Source of the DNA: Dermacentor variabilis
Taxonomy: Eukaryota; Arthropoda; Arachnida; Ixodida; Ixodidae
Reading direction: 5' to 3'
Length of the DNA: 64,000 bases
Assembly (NCBI RefSeq): GCF_050947875.1
Contig: NC_134569.1
Span: forward strand, 15,725,631 to 15,789,630
The position numbers were made by a program, and so were the translations under genes. The notes below the pieces were generated by a model that had not been told where the DNA came from, ran no database searches, and was given only the letters and a program-made list of their open reading frames with translations. Below are positions 1-12,329 of this stretch, piece by piece. Position 1 is the stretch's first letter. The number at the start of each line of letters is the position of its first letter.

Positions 1-103
1 CGCGCTCGACACCTACAGGCACGCCGCAGGCTCCTAGTGGAAAAATGAAAACGCAGTACTGTTGTTTCAGGACCTTGCAACGCGGCGCTTTCCTTTGACG
101 CAG

Positions 104-274
104 TGGGGGCAACAAGCGCAAGGTGAGCACAGCGGTGGCGTTCATGGGCAGCCCGCAACTGGTGATTCTGGACGAGCCGTCCACCGGTATGGACCCGGTG
201 GCCAAGCGCTGCGTTTGGAACACGCTGCAGGAGCTCATCGTCCGCGGCTGCAGCATCATTCTCACCTCCCATAG
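104..274 (+). CDS. ABCA-family transporter, exon with signature and Walker B of the second nucleotide-binding domain (partial gene)
   Basis: This exon encodes part of the cytosolic ATPase of an ABC subfamily A transporter, a lipid-exporting full transporter of the membrane. The reading frame gives the ABC signature (SGGNKRK, first Ser split by the intron), then Walker B and D-loop (LVILDEPSTGMDP), then the H-loop His at 270-272. A pyrimidine-rich stretch ending in CAG at 101-103 is a good acceptor, and an in-frame stop just upstream (96-98) shows the exon cannot extend left. It ends after AG at 273-274, followed by GT; the Ser codon is completed by the C that opens the next exon at 1762. The family call is firm. 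The donor (gttcga) is weak. Earlier exons lie outside the window, so the exact paralogue cannot be told. Confidence 0.85.
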   Translation, partial: WGQQAQGEHSGGVHGQPATGDSGRAVHRYGPGGQALRLEHAAGAHRPRLQHHSHLP

Positions 275-306
275 GTTCGACCAGATTGCACGCGATAATT
301 CGATCG

Positions 307-409
<103 letters not shown>

Positions 410-687
410 CCGAGGGCAAAAGAGATAACTAGTCGGTGACGGGGTTATTCACGGCGCATTCCTCACTCCCCTTACCATTGGCAGTGTACAGCTCGTTGAC
501 ACGATCCTCGTTACGGGTGCTTTTACATGATCGACGAACACGCAAGCTATTCTGTGGTGTCCTGATCAAGTTGAGTGAATGTTAAAAAACAGGAAAAAAA
601 CCCGAGCGCTAATGAGCTTACTCGTCGGTAGCGGGGTTATTCACGGTGCATTCCTGTGGTCATTCTTCTCATCATTGATAATGCTCA

Positions 688-689
<2 letters not shown>

Positions 690-765
<76 letters not shown>
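690..765. repeat. TA dinucleotide microsatellite
   Basis: A second uninterrupted TA tract in the same intron, about 38 units. Confidence 0.98.
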
Positions 766-767
<2 letters not shown>

Positions 768-1761
768 CTCCCTAGCACGGGCGTCAAAGGGTCAGTGGGT
801 GCGACGCGTCAAAAAACGAGTTCGGTACGCGTGCTTCTACATGGCGCAAGCCATATTGTGGTGTCCTGATCGAACAAAGGCGATGCGAAAGGAGTAGAAT
901 GAGTAAAAGAATAATAATAAGAAATGCAGTTATCACTTGCTCTCAATAAAAATAATAAAATAATATAGAATGATACAAAAACAAAAACTACGAGGCAAGT
1001 GGCAGAGTCACTTCCGAAGACTACTAAACACTGATCGTGGCAGAAAATAAAAAGCGAGAAACAAATATGTGATATTTACTAAAATTTAAAATATTAATTT
1101 CAAAACGAGAACTACACTGCAGCAGTTGCAACCTAGTCAGAGATATCCAAACCCATTTTTTCCGCGGAGAGACTTTCTGTGGTTGTAATTTTTCGGTGTG
1201 GCACAGAAAGGCGTGCGAGGTTGGTGCCCTCGAACATGGCTGCTAACGAATGACGGATTAACCGATTCTTTCGTACGATTCTTCACTTGAGCCGAGTCAC
1301 ACACGCAGCTACACGTCGCGCGTTCCACCAAAACAACGTACTCAGATAATCGTTTATAATTCGTTGCCGAATGGACAGTACCACAACCTTTAGTACTCGT
1401 CAATTTACCTAATTGTAACCTAATTTATTCAGTAAAATACATGAGATCAATAAGGGCGCGCTGTACAGCGTCGGTATAGTCGTGTGGTTAGAAGACTACG
1501 ATTAGCCGACGTTCTTCGTCGCTTTATATGCCTTGCCATCTTTTTCAACTTCTCAGTGGTGCGAGGCCAAACTGTAGCCGTCCTCGCGGTGTGTGTACGC
1601 TGCTGTAACTTCTGCGGCCGTTTCCTCGCTGTGGCGCACAGCGTTCGCACCGGAGCCGCATCGCGTTACCGCGTCCCCCTCTATCCGAGGCGCGCGTGCG
1701 AGCCAGCGACCAATGCGAAGCCGCGCGCGACCAATCTCGCGGCGTGCGCGCTCCGACGCAG

Positions 1762-2203
1762 CATGGAGGAGTGCGAGGCCATGTGCAGCCGGCTGGCGAT
1801 CATGGTGAACGGCCGCCTGTGCTGCCTCGGCTCGCCGCAGCACCTCAAGAACAAGTTCGGTAGCGGCTACTCCATCATGATCAAGGTGGCCGGCGCCAAG
1901 CCGTCGGCCACTTCGCTCACGTCGCACAGCTCGTTCAGCAGCAAGGACGAGTCGCTGGGCACAGAGGTGGACGGCGTCAAGAACTACATGCAGGCGCGGC
2001 TGCCGGCCATCGAGCTGATCGGCGCCCACAACGGGCTGCTCGAGTTCCACCTGTCGGCGCCCGACCTGAGCTGGGCCGAGGTGTTCGACGTCATGGACCA
2101 GGCCAAGGGCGTCTTCAACGTGGCCGACTACTCGGTGGCGCAGCTCACGCTCGAGCAGGTCTTCCTGCACTTCGCCATGCTCCAGCGGGAGGACAACAAG
2201 TGA
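1762..2203 (+). CDS. ABCA-family transporter, terminal exon (C-terminal regulatory region)
   Basis: This is the last coding exon of the ABCA transporter begun upstream. It completes the Ser codon after the H-loop, then reads MEECEAMCSRLAIMVNG, which is the usual stretch after the switch His in ABCA proteins, followed by the LGSPQHLKNKFGSGY motif. The C-terminal end (DYSVAQLTLEQVFLHFA) is the conserved tail motif of ABCA proteins, and the frame stops with TGA at 2201-2203. The exon gives 146 residues plus the stop. The region is strongly GC-rich with a clear codon bias, unlike its surroundings, as expected for a conserved gene. A Ser-rich linker (about 1900-1960) interrupts the usual domain. 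No frame break is visible, so the gene looks functional at its 3' end. Confidence 0.9.
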
Positions 2204-4089
2204 CGACGCCGATGCGCGCCATTGTGTCGCCTCATGTGCATTCGCTGCTTTCAATAGCGATCCGTGCACATCCGTCTGCAGCCGCAAGTGTGCGTCGTGT
2301 CGCTAGCTCCTGTGGCTCGGGACAATCGAGCTTCGAACGAGATATGCAATTTCCACTTTATAGCATTACAGTGCAGCTTTATTTGTACATTTTCATACTC
2401 TTATGGCTCGAGTGTACATGACGGGTTGTAGCTTTGTCGTTGACAGGTGTTTCTTTTAGCTTTTTATTATTCTTTTCTTCTGTTTGTTCTAGAAGATTCG
2501 CATTTACCGATTCTGTCGCTGCGCTCAAAGTACCAAACAATGATAATGTTGCGCACATATCTCAAGCGAATTCTTGTACATGTTTTGACGATGTGATAGC
2601 CCTGTCGAGGCTTGCTCGATTCTTGTGTGTGACAACGAAAGATTGCCGCAGCAGCACAACGGCGGAAGCGTGCCATGGACATGTGCCCGAAAACAACCTG
2701 CGGATGTGTGCGCATGTTGAACGCTTTCAGAGTACCAGCCAGGCCACACATGCAGGCTATGTGCGACGTATACGCATACACGGTGTTTTCGGAACCGCTT
2801 GTCGTCAAACTGCCGTAACCGAAACGTCATCCGCGTACGTTGGTTCCTGCTTGTGGCCCTCAACCAAATGCACGCACGTGCATTTGATGCTGTGTATATT
2901 GATGCCGTGTTTTATGGAAAAAGTGCGCGTAATTCTTTGCAAGTATTCGCACTTGTCTTTCAGTGCGAAATGGAAGCATCATTCCTTCCGAGCCATTCAT
3001 AAGGTGGGCAACCACTTCAGCTCCGGTTGTTCCGCTTCGGGTCTGTTCTTGCTACTTTCGCTTTTTATACGGTTTGCACATAAAGCTGAACACGCTGTTC
3101 TGTGTTCTGCCTGGATGTTCTGTCGCACAAATATTGATGCAAAACACTGACAACCACATGAGAGTTGCTGATGTTATGGTAAGCTTGTTTTGTAGTTTCG
3201 TTTGGCTTGAAACAATGTCCGATCTCAACTCCAACGAATGAGTTCTTGTAGCCCGATGGCGCGTTCTGCAATTTTTGAAGGGCGACTCCCTGCGCGGCCT
3301 CGGGAGTTGTTTGCGCGCGTTACTAGACCTCGATGGTTAATTGAAGCGTTTATGGTTAATTTATTGTGCATAAACAATCCACCGCTACAACATGCCGCGC
3401 CGGCCCAGCATAACTGCTTGTGGTTTACACAGACCAGTTTTGCGCTTCTCGTAACCTTTAAAATGATAATGCAGTAACTTGGAAGGCCAAGCTAGGATAA
3501 TTTGCACGCTGTGGCATGAGAGTGTAACGGCCGCAAAAGGGCAGCTTGGCGTACCGGCCGCATCACCACGTTCGGGCCACCGTGTGGTTTAAAACATGGA
3601 AGTGAATGTCTTGCGGAATGGCCAAACAGCGCAAGAACGATGACTTCGTAGGTCACGACCCTTTGAACCGCTTGCATTTTGTTCTTGCTTCGATTATTGC
3701 ATTTCCCTTCGCACCGCCCAAAGGTGCGATCGAAGTGCGCTTTCGTAGTGCGCTTTCGATCAAAGTGCGTGTTCTTGGGGCTACACGCATTCCACGATAT
3801 CGAAATAGCTTGAGCGTCGTAGTGATCCTGCTTATGTCATCTTTTACCATACGATTTGGCTGTATGCCTTTGCCAGGTGTGTCAGACTGACGGTGCATGT
3901 GTGCTGCAGAAAAAGAAAATTCCCGGCTTTGAATGTTCAGTCCATTTCGTGATCTAGGAATATATGCATTGCCGCGATACTTTCGTACAATACTAGAGGA
4001 AACTGTGGCGCTAGTGTCTACGAAAGCTGCAAGTGGGGGCTCCTAGCTTGACACGCATGACGGCTATACGGTCACCATTATCCGCCATC
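2204..4089. other. ABCA 3' flank and non-coding sequence
   Basis: This stretch follows the ABCA stop codon and must contain its 3' untranslated region. No conserved protein is seen in any frame; open frames here have no recognisable motifs. A clear polyadenylation site could not be fixed. Confidence 0.5.
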
Positions 4090-4480
4090 ATTAAAAAAAC
4101 ACGCGTCTGTTTGCAATAATATAGTTGAACATTAAGAACCTACGACTTTTGGAATTTTGACGGTTGTATAGTAATAAAGATTGACTTTTCGCTTCATCAG
4201 AGGTTGTGACTACGGCGACAATTTATAGAACGGAATGTACGCAAGGCGGCGCCTTGGAGTTTCCTTATGCTGTGCAAGTGAGCAACGAAGTGAACAAGAA
4301 ATGGCAGCGCCGGCGCTTGCGCCACGCAAGCGGATACCTCTGTCACGCGCAACGCTGTGGTGATATTCGGCTGTTTCTCAGCCAGCCGAGTCTGGCCGAG
4401 TCACTTGCGCTTCACGAGATAGCGATAATGCGGCCTAGAACATGCGCTCATGACCACTAGTAGAAGCTCTATTCTCGACA
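4090..4480 (+). repeat. Dispersed repeat, copy 1 (pair with 5095-5480)
   Basis: This stretch matches 5095-5480 over nearly its whole length with many substitutions and small gaps. Shared blocks include gtacgcaaggcggc, agcaacgaagtgaacaag, cggatacctctg, and tcacgagatagcgataa. Family unknown; no coding capacity is evident. Confidence 0.75.
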
Positions 4481-5094
4481 CGCATGGTGGCTGCACGGCC
4501 GCCATTATCCGCCATGTTGAAACGCTGACTGGCTGTCGAGAGGTCACGTGCCTTGAAATTTGTTTCGGAGAAACAGAAGTTTTGCAACATGCAATTTTGC
4601 GTTTTCATCAAGATGACGAAACATGACGTGGAGTTTCAATTTTATCACCTAATACTTCTTTATGGTCCTTGGCATTGCGACGTTAGTGCTTTAAAAAGAA
4701 AATGAGTCGTAGCGAAACCCACGCAATGCATGTGCACTTTCACGAATATGTGGTGGTGGTGCATGATAGCCGCCATGTCAGCTTGCTGATTGGTTGAAGG
4801 AATATCCGGTGAGGAGCGTCACAGGAAGTGCCGTTTCGTAAACGTCACTTTGACGTTGCGTGACTTTGCGCTGGACCTCCACTGCAGAGATTTTCCGTGA
4901 TAATTTGTGGTGCGACGCGCCGCGCGAATTATGCTAATGACGGCCATATGCAATGGTCACTGAGAGGCATGCGTATCGCCGCATTTTTCTCGTCGTTTGG
5001 CGCCATGAAAATCTTTTGTTCATAACGCGTGGCCATGGCATTTGCATCGCTCTCGGGTGTTGTTGGCATTTGTGTTTTGGGCTATCATTCTTTA

Positions 5095-5480
5095 ATAGAA
5101 CGCGTTTATTTGTAATAATATTTGTTGAACATTACAAACATTTTGCAACTTTTTGCACTTTTCACTGCTGTGTTTGTGTTGTAATCCAGAATAATGACTT
5201 TTCACATCATTAGAGGTTATGACGACGGCGGCTTTTTAATTTATAAAAATAAATGTACGCAAGGCGGCACCTTGAAGTTTCCTCACGCGGTGCGGGTAAG
5301 CAACGAAGTGAACAAGAGATGGCAGCGCGGGCGCTTGCGTCGCGCAGGCGGATACCTCTGCCACGCGTAACGGTGATATTCGGCCGTCTCTCAGCCAACC
5401 GAGTCGGGCTGAGTCATTTGCGTTTCACGAGATAGCGATAACGCGGCCTAGAACGTGCGCCATCACCTCTGGTAGGTCGC
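5095..5480 (+). repeat. Dispersed repeat, copy 2 (pair with 4090-4480)
   Basis: Second diverged copy, same strand, about 1.0 kb from the first. It runs directly into another repeat (5476-5715) that recurs at 8876-9110, so the two may be parts of one longer element. Confidence 0.75.
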
Positions 5481-5715
5481 GTATGTTGTTTCAAGGTAGA
5501 AAACAAGTGCGTTGGCGCCAATATACGATGACTCATTCCGCTTCCCGGGTACACGCATCCTTGCTAATGAAGCAGACGACGACTTGTAGGAAGCAGACGA
5601 CGGAAGCGGGAAGCGTTTCTGACGGAGTAAACGTAGGCTTTGAGCTGGCTGCTTTATTTTTTACTGAGGATGAAAACTGTTTTGCTTTACCAAGAACGTT
5701 AGGTTCGGCAACCTC
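5476..5715 (+). repeat. Dispersed repeat matching 8876-9110
   Basis: Shares with 8876-9110 blocks such as ccaatatacgatgact, ctaatgaagcagacgac and a closing aggttcgg-like end. Diverged by substitutions; non-coding. Confidence 0.75.
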
Positions 5716-6949
5716 CGGATTGCAAGTGCTGGTTTCGGTTTCATGGAACATGCGCGCTCCAAGCGGTTGCCGGACATCCTAACTTACTTCTTTTTGTTTT
5801 TATTTTTGTGAATCTTAAATCGGGAGAAACGCGGGAAGTGGTTGTCTTCGTGCGTCCGTCGAGCTTACCTCCGCTCACCCTTGCCACTCGATCAGCGATA
5901 CCACAAGTCGGATCGCGCTTGGTCATCTGCTTCAGTTGTCGTTCCAAGTATGAAGATGGGAAAGATAAGACAGAGAAGCTTGATCAGGCGTGCAACGAAT
6001 GGAAGACGCAAGAGTCACCCAGGCATTAGACGAACATGGCTAAACGGGGCATCCCATGTGTTGCGCGGCTCTGTGGTCTTCTAACACCGGGAATTCCAGT
6101 TCTGCGAAGTTTTTCAGGTTTCCTGCTGACATCAGGTAAGCGCAAGCACTTCACTTAATTTTCTGAGCAGGCATTCATTTTGCATGAGCAAACCAGTTCT
6201 GTGCAAGCCGGAGTGGACTGACATAAAGGCAGTGTCGCTTGACCCATTCGTCGTGACGGCAGCCCATCTGCTGTCGGTGAAATACTTGTACTGAAGGGCT
6301 TGAGTGTGTGTTTGTTGGGGCTGCACATTTTGTGCGCTCTTTACTTTCTCGACGCATGCAGCCAAGGCTAAATGGAAGAAGATGCAGCCGTGATGTTTTA
6401 TCAAATTGACGGCAAATCAATGACGGCAAAAGAATGCATGCACGTAATTTCCTGTTGCGTTTTGATTCACCACTGCCAAGATATCGTACTAAAGATGGTT
6501 TAAGCTCTCTATATTATCTGAGTTTTGGAGCGCCGACGCTGCCATATGCTCAGTTGCCTTGCTTTAGTCTCAGTATTAGTGTGTGCAAGTTATTGAGCAC
6601 CTGTATTAAAGACGATGAGCAATGTTATTTGTTTTGTAGGCAAAATTTATTTAATAATACCAGTAATACAACTATAAACTATTTAACGCTAATTAAGTAT
6701 GAATTGGTAATCCCCCTTGCGATGAAGAGTGCTATTAAGTTTTTTTATGGATGGTGTCAAAATAGTAACCTGATATAATCTCGACCGGGTGAGGTGGGCC
6801 TTCACCGCAGTAGTCAGGAAACGACGACGAAGCCGGACAAGTGAGGATGTAAAAAAAAAAAACAATAGAAAGAGTGTATTCACTTTATGCCCACGGCAGC
6901 ACTATGTATAAGGTATCTAGTCTGTCATTGGATGATTTTTGTGTTCATC
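5716..6949. other. Intergenic stretch with no recognised feature
   Basis: Only short open frames without recognisable motifs are seen. AT content rises after about 6480. Confidence 0.5.
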
Positions 6950-7091
6950 CCTGGTTTCCATTTCGGTGCATATGTATATATAGGCGTTCCTTCCTGTAAC
7001 CTTTTTTACTGCCGCTTTGTAGAGGGGGCTGCGGGCCGCTGTCAAGCTGCCGTTCCTGCAGCCTCCTCCATCTTTCTTGATGGGAAATAAA

Positions 7092-7185
<94 letters not shown>
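6950..7185 (+). repeat. 3' end of an ATT-tailed retroelement plus ATT microsatellite
   Basis: A non-coding stretch ends in AATAAA at 7086-7091 and passes straight into about 30 ATT units (7093-7185). A polyadenylation signal next to a simple repeat is the usual 3' end of a non-LTR retrotransposon. The family is not identified. Confidence 0.5.
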
Positions 7186-8712
7186 TATTGGTACATGGAT
7201 GTGACTGTCATCCGAGTCTCCAGCGGTAACCTTAACACGTGGGCCAGCCCGGCCTTAAATGACCACTGGAGGTCCCGTTGTCGTCGCCGTCTTCTTCCGG
7301 AGCCTGCGGAGTTGTAGTGGTTCGCGCCGTCCACCCTTTTTTGCCAGCTCGGAGAGCGAGAGGGCACTTTCTTGCCTTTTTGTTTGCCCTACACCCTCTT
7401 GCGTCAGCTCGGAGAGCGGCTTCTTGCTTTGCATCCTTTTTGTGTCAGCTTGGGGAAAAGCGTGTCGTCGATTCGGAGGAGAGGGCAATCATTTCGACGT
7501 GGGGGAGCGCGCCTGAATGCCTCTCACACCCGACAAGTCGATCATAACAGTCATAATACTCGAATTTTCTGTAATTATGAATATGACACAAAGTATGACA
7601 ACAGGCAGATTATATGCGCTTTTAAGCGCTGTAGAAATATGCTCCCTCATTCGGCGTGTAGTTCAAATGATGAGAACAATTATAGGCTACTTCCTGTTCA
7701 TGCAGATGCATGTAGAAGGTTTAAAATGATTTGGGTCCTTACTTCTCATACTATCAATGAATTACACGTATTGTATTCTACCTTCTCTCTGTAAGGCACA
7801 AAATGTCTCCCCTTGATAACACACGTGATAGTCAAGTTCCGTCTGCCCAGCACGTGATTGTTAATTTTCGCATTGGTTTGGATATTCTGGAAGCTATGTT
7901 CGCTCATTATGTACTAATTTCACATATGAATAAAAATTGCTTCTGCAGATTGGCACGTCTGCACTGCGTGGTGGTCAGTCTTTTTCCAGTACGGAATGGT
8001 GTGAATAAAAACAAAGACGTTCAACTTTTACTTGTGTTGAATTTTGGCTGGCTGAGGAATCGGCCAGCTTTAGCTTATCCACTTCGCAACACACGAACAA
8101 AATTAACGATTGATGGTGCCAGGCAGTTATTTTCTTCATACTAACCCCCACTTTATGTGTGGGCTAGTTGAACTGTAGCCCCAAACTTAACCACAAGTTA
8201 GGAATTTCAAATAGACTGCTTTCACGAAATGACGAAAAGTAATGTATTACGGGCGAACATTGACAGTTAACGACGGTTTGCTATATAAGTATGTTTCATT
8301 ATGATCGATTGGCACTGGTGAGTACGAGCGCTGTCCCAGTGCTTCAAAAATGAATGGAAGCTTCCAAGGTAAACGGCAGAAAAGAGCTTCGTAAACACGG
8401 CACACTTCACCGGGTCCTACTCCGTGATTTGGCCAATGTCGGTGCGCGGCCAGCGGACCTGCAAGAGAGCACGAACACAGCCCGCTTGCATGCGAAGTGG
8501 GAAAGGGGGGTTCCTCGGCAAGCATCCTCCTCCCGGTGGCACGCCTCTCCCTGTACCTTCTGACCTCATCAGTGACGTCATGGAGGCATTGTTTCGTTTG
8601 TGAGTTATTTCCAGTTGGATGTGTGGTAACCGCCAGTGGTGGAAGCGGCGCAGCCGCCTCGTGTCGGCATGGGGCCGAGCGTCACAAGAGAAGTATAGGG
8701 AGTTTCCGCACC
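7186..8712. other. Intergenic stretch with no recognised gene
   Basis: Overlapping open frames at 7250-7550 are short, lack recognisable domains and look fortuitous. Nothing else is recognised. Confidence 0.45.
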
Positions 8713-9242
8713 CTGAGGTTCGGTGCCTTCATTTCAATTTCTTAGGCAAAACGTCAAGTGTGCGTCACGTTACGAAAGCAAAACGGGGTCATCAGCGCCA
8801 TTTTGCACGCGTCGTACCTGCGTCACGCCTCGAAGAAAATGGCGGAATGTCGAGAATAGAGCCCTAGATCGCGCATGTTGTCTCACGGTAAAAAACAAGC
8901 GCTTTGGCACCAATATACGATGACTTGTTCTGTTTCGCGGTGACACGCATCCTAGCTAATGAAGCAGACGACAGCTTGTACGCAACAGACGATGGAAGCA
9001 ATAAGCGCTTTTGACGGCATAATCGCACGCTTTGAAATACCTGCTTAATTTTTACTGGAAGGAAAATCGTATTGCTTTATCGAGAATGTGAGGTTCAGTG
9101 CCTTCATTTCTGTTTCTTAAGCAAAACGTGAACTTTGCGTCACGTTATGAAAGCGAAGCGGGGCCATCGGCGCCATTTTGTACGCGTCCCACCTGCGTCA
9201 CGCCTCGAAGAAAATGGCGGAATGTCCAGAATAGAGCCCTAG
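8713..9242 (+). repeat. Tandem repeat, period about 375 bp, 1.4 units
   Basis: The block starting aggttcggtgccttcattt at 8716 recurs at 9091 and runs to the shared phrase aaaatggcggaatgt near 9210. Between them lies the 8876-9110 repeat also found at 5476-5715. The arrangement is a partial tandem duplication of one unit. Confidence 0.75.
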
Positions 9243-9254
9243 GTCGGCTCAGCC

Positions 9255-9461
9255 AACATGGGAATCGTGGAGGAAGTAAAAACCTAGGAGGGAGCATAGA
9301 GTGAGAAACTCAATGGGAGGGAGCATATCGCTACGCGATTGAAGCGAAACCTGGTGGCCCAACACGTGATCGCACGTCAAAGTGCACGGTTGGTTTCAGA
9401 TTTCCCGCTCTACAGGCACAGGCACAGCAGGCTAGCTGAACAAGCGCGCACCGAATAAGAA
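9255..9461 (+). repeat. Left arm of a fold-back-like repeat
   Basis: Read on the plus strand this arm contains gtggaggaag, gggagggagcat and GTGGCCCAACACGTGAT in that order. The reverse complement of 26490-26610 has the same three blocks in the same order, so the two are inverted copies. They flank the hairpin at 9462-9574 once the 16.9-kb retrotransposon between them is removed. Confidence 0.55.
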
Positions 9462-9574
9462 CTAGTGGCATAGCCACTAGGAACAAATTGTCTCAGAGAG
9501 AGAGAGAGAGACAACTTCATGTAGTCGCTCTCTCTCTCTCTGAGACAATCTGTTCCTAGTGGCTATGCCACTAG
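9462..9574. repeat. Long hairpin with palindromic arms
   Basis: The left arm (about 9462-9510) and right arm (about 9525-9574) are reverse complements with few mismatches. They contain a GA/CT run and an outer block (ctagtggcatagccactag) that is itself nearly palindromic. The loop is about 15 bases. Confidence 0.9.
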
Positions 9575-9639
9575 GAACAAATCTAGATTCTTGCTGATGG
9601 ATTAACCGACGTAGAGGAAGAAGCGCCTTGTAAGACGAA

Positions 9640-10968
9640 CTCCAATACATGTGGTCTCTTCATTTTCTCGTGTCCCGGATGTTTTCCGACTTCAAAGGTT
9701 GTGCAAAGGGAACACTGTCATCCTCCAGAATGGGGGATAGAAATTACAACCAAGCGTTTGACCATGGTGTACCACCACTGGCTGCATCGAAGACAAGGGA
9801 CCGCACTGGCCCTTCCACTCTCGCCCTTGAATCTTCCGACAGCTCAACAGTTGAAGAAATCGAAGCGGACAACGATTTCACACTTGACGCGGGTGGTCGC
9901 TTGAAGAGACAACACGAGAGGACATAAATAGACAGCGAATCGTTGCCCAGGGAGGACACTGGTAAGGAATAATTCACTGTTTCTTATGTCCCTACCACAG
10001 CAACCCACAATCTTAAACCCCTGAACAGGCAAAGCTTAACAGAGTGTTTTGAAAAAATTGCTCCAGGCCAAGTCAGCGAGATCAGAACTAACGCATGGAA
10101 GAACATCCTCTCAGTTCACGTGAACAAGTCAATTCCCGATACGCTAAAGGCAGCCACGCTACTAGGAAACATCCCAGTGCGCTCCTTCTTTTGTGCAAGG
10201 AAAAGGAACCTCGACTGCCGTTATCTCTGACGTGGATATGATTTCACGGACAATGACATCGAGACGCTTTTGAATTCTATACTGTACGAATAGTGCAGAT
10301 TCACCCTTTCGGTCAATCCCGGTGTCTTAAACTAGTCTCTGACTCTGAAACATTACCTGACTGCATAAAAGTTGTATAAGTAAGACCCCGTGTGCGCCCT
10401 TACGTGCCGAAACCGGTGCAGTATCGCAAGTGTTCAAAATAGGACACGTAAGCGAGGCTTGCAAGGGCGATGTAGCATGTCAATGGTGTGGAGGAGCTTA
10501 TCAAAATGATAGCTGCGATGCTACTGACCTTAAATGTCCAAACTGTGCCGGTCCACATGAAGCGACATAAAAAGACTGCCAGAAAATCAAGCACGAAATG
10601 TCAGTGCCTCGAAAGATGGTGCGGGACAATTCCACTCCCAGACAGGCTGCTACGTCGATACGCCGCCGCAGGCACCGATCGCGACACAGACGAACGCAAG
10701 ACAAGAATATTTCCCGAACAGATGGAACACCGACTGCATGCCGAACTCCTCCCTTTGCCAAGTTTGCTTCTGCGATCAAGATGTGAGCCCGAAATACCGC
10801 CTTCGGCAGCATTACGTGGAAGAAATGCGCAGCGTAAAACGACGCTCCCGCCGACCGAATCCGGCATTGAATGGCTGTCGCTCTCATCCAAACAGTCAGG
10901 CAGGAATGCGTCGGGTGATGTGTCTGCGAAGGTGGTTGAAAACGATAAGCAATAAAATGAAAATGTAG
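9640..10968 (+). pseudogene. ORF1 (gag-like) of the I/R1-type element, decayed
   Basis: The clearest part is 10400-10570, where two frames together show Cys-rich knuckles: KCSK..HVSEACKGD, then CQWCGGAYQNDSC and CPNCAGPHEA. Such CCHC knuckles bind nucleic acid in the ORF1 proteins of this superfamily. The knuckles sit in different frames, with a stop at about 10457, so the gene is broken. The stretch before (from about 9640) has open frames that plausibly continue ORF1; the stretch after is basic and Ser-rich. No intact protein can be made. Confidence 0.6.
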
Positions 10969-11141
10969 GAAGTAAGCTGAAACGCCTCATAACTACGATG
11001 CGTTCACTTCCCTGCGGACTACATACGCCGGTTGCTAAGACTGCGCTGGATGTTCTAGATGCTTTGTAACCGCTCCTCGCGGCTCTACATTAAGGCATCA
11101 GGGAGCTGTCTTTTAGAAACCAATTACGAAGATCCGCAATA

Positions 11142-11955
11142 ATGCAGTGGAATGCCGGAGGCCTACAAGGCCGCCTCGCAGACTTTCGGCAGTGGATGTT
11201 CAAGTACCAGTTTCCCGTGGCTGTAATATATGAACCAAACATGGCGTCCTTACTACATATATCTAGATATGTGCCACTGTAGACAAGGCATGACCACAAT
11301 TTAAACAAATTGCTCATTTTATTCATCGGTATTTAACGTACCTTCGTAAAGACATTCCGCCACATTATTCCAACGAGTACGTTTGCATAACGCCGAAGCA
11401 CAAGCGGCGCACATTCTCAATAATTGGAGGATATATAACTCCTACGTCGAGCACAGACTTTTCCTATTTGCTGTCCATACTACAAACTTGACCAGGTCCC
11501 CACATAATCATCGGCGACTTTAATGCCCACCATCCCATGTGGGGCTCTGTTTCGACGAACGCCCGCGGTAGAGACTTGGCAGACTCGATGCTTAGTGAAG
11601 GCTTGATGGTGATCAATGATGCCTCGTCAACATGCCTTCGAGGCTCTTACTACAGCAGTTGTCTTGACATTGCGTTTGTTTCAAAGAGCCTGCTGTCTGC
11701 TACACGATGGTGTACTGATCTCGACACCCATGCAAGTGGCCATCTACCAACATATATTCAGTTGAAATGGTTATATCCCCCAGCTCCGCACACTGTGCGT
11801 TCCATCGATTGGCCAACATTCCAAGAATGCGTGAACACCGCCTGTCAAGCCATCCAATCGCCATCCAGTATTGAAGATGTCAATGCACCTACATTACGCG
11901 ACCCAACAAAACACCTCAGCGCACCTGCACCTAAGTCACCTATTGATGGCCAATA
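11142..11955 (+). pseudogene. APE-type endonuclease of the I/R1-type element (ORF2, 5' part)
   Basis: The frame opening at 11142 reads MQWNAGGLQGRL..., the usual start of the endonuclease, followed by an IYEPN motif carrying the catalytic Glu. After frame changes the stretch from about 11505 gives IIGDFNAHHPMWGS, the Asp/Asn-containing core, then a terminal SGHLP in place of the usual SDH. This nuclease would nick the target for target-primed reverse transcription. The reading is cut at 11956-11959 by the target duplication of copy A and resumes at 19189. Confidence 0.7.
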
Positions 11956-12131
11956 CGAGTGTTGTGGTCGCGCCGCTGGCACGACCTGTTGGGAACTCGG
12001 CGCTGACGCCCGTTGTTGCACCTGGGTCGCAAGCCCCAAGGGTAGCGTTGGCCTGGCGCCCTGGGGTACAACTGGAAGCATCCGAAGGTCCCGGCAAAGC
12101 ATGAGTCGACTGGTAACAACAAAACAACTTG

Positions 12132-12137
12132 TTTATT
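12132..12137 (-). terminator. Polyadenylation signal AATAAA of copy A
   Basis: AATAAA on the minus strand, about 110 bases downstream of the TATA box in the 3' LTR, so R is expected to be about 90-130 bases. The same signal is present in the 5' LTR; in B/C the equivalent reads ttAAAATAAAcaag. Confidence 0.7.
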
Positions 12138-12329
12138 CTAACATCGCAAAGAGTTGGCGGTCAGGTTGACCGAAGTAGAGAGACGGGAGTGCACTTTACT
12201 CAACAGAAGAAATCGGAGCCCTCTTTGGCGTCCGGGGGCAGCTGCTTTTATACTCTCGCAGTTGAGGGCAAGAAGGAACCCCTCTATAGACGAGCACGTG
12301 ACTGTGCCGCTTGGTCACAATGGGATAAG

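Noticed and set aside
1553..2287. 244-codon minus-strand frame
   Set aside because: It is the antisense shadow of the GC-rich ABCA terminal exon and has no recognisable domain.
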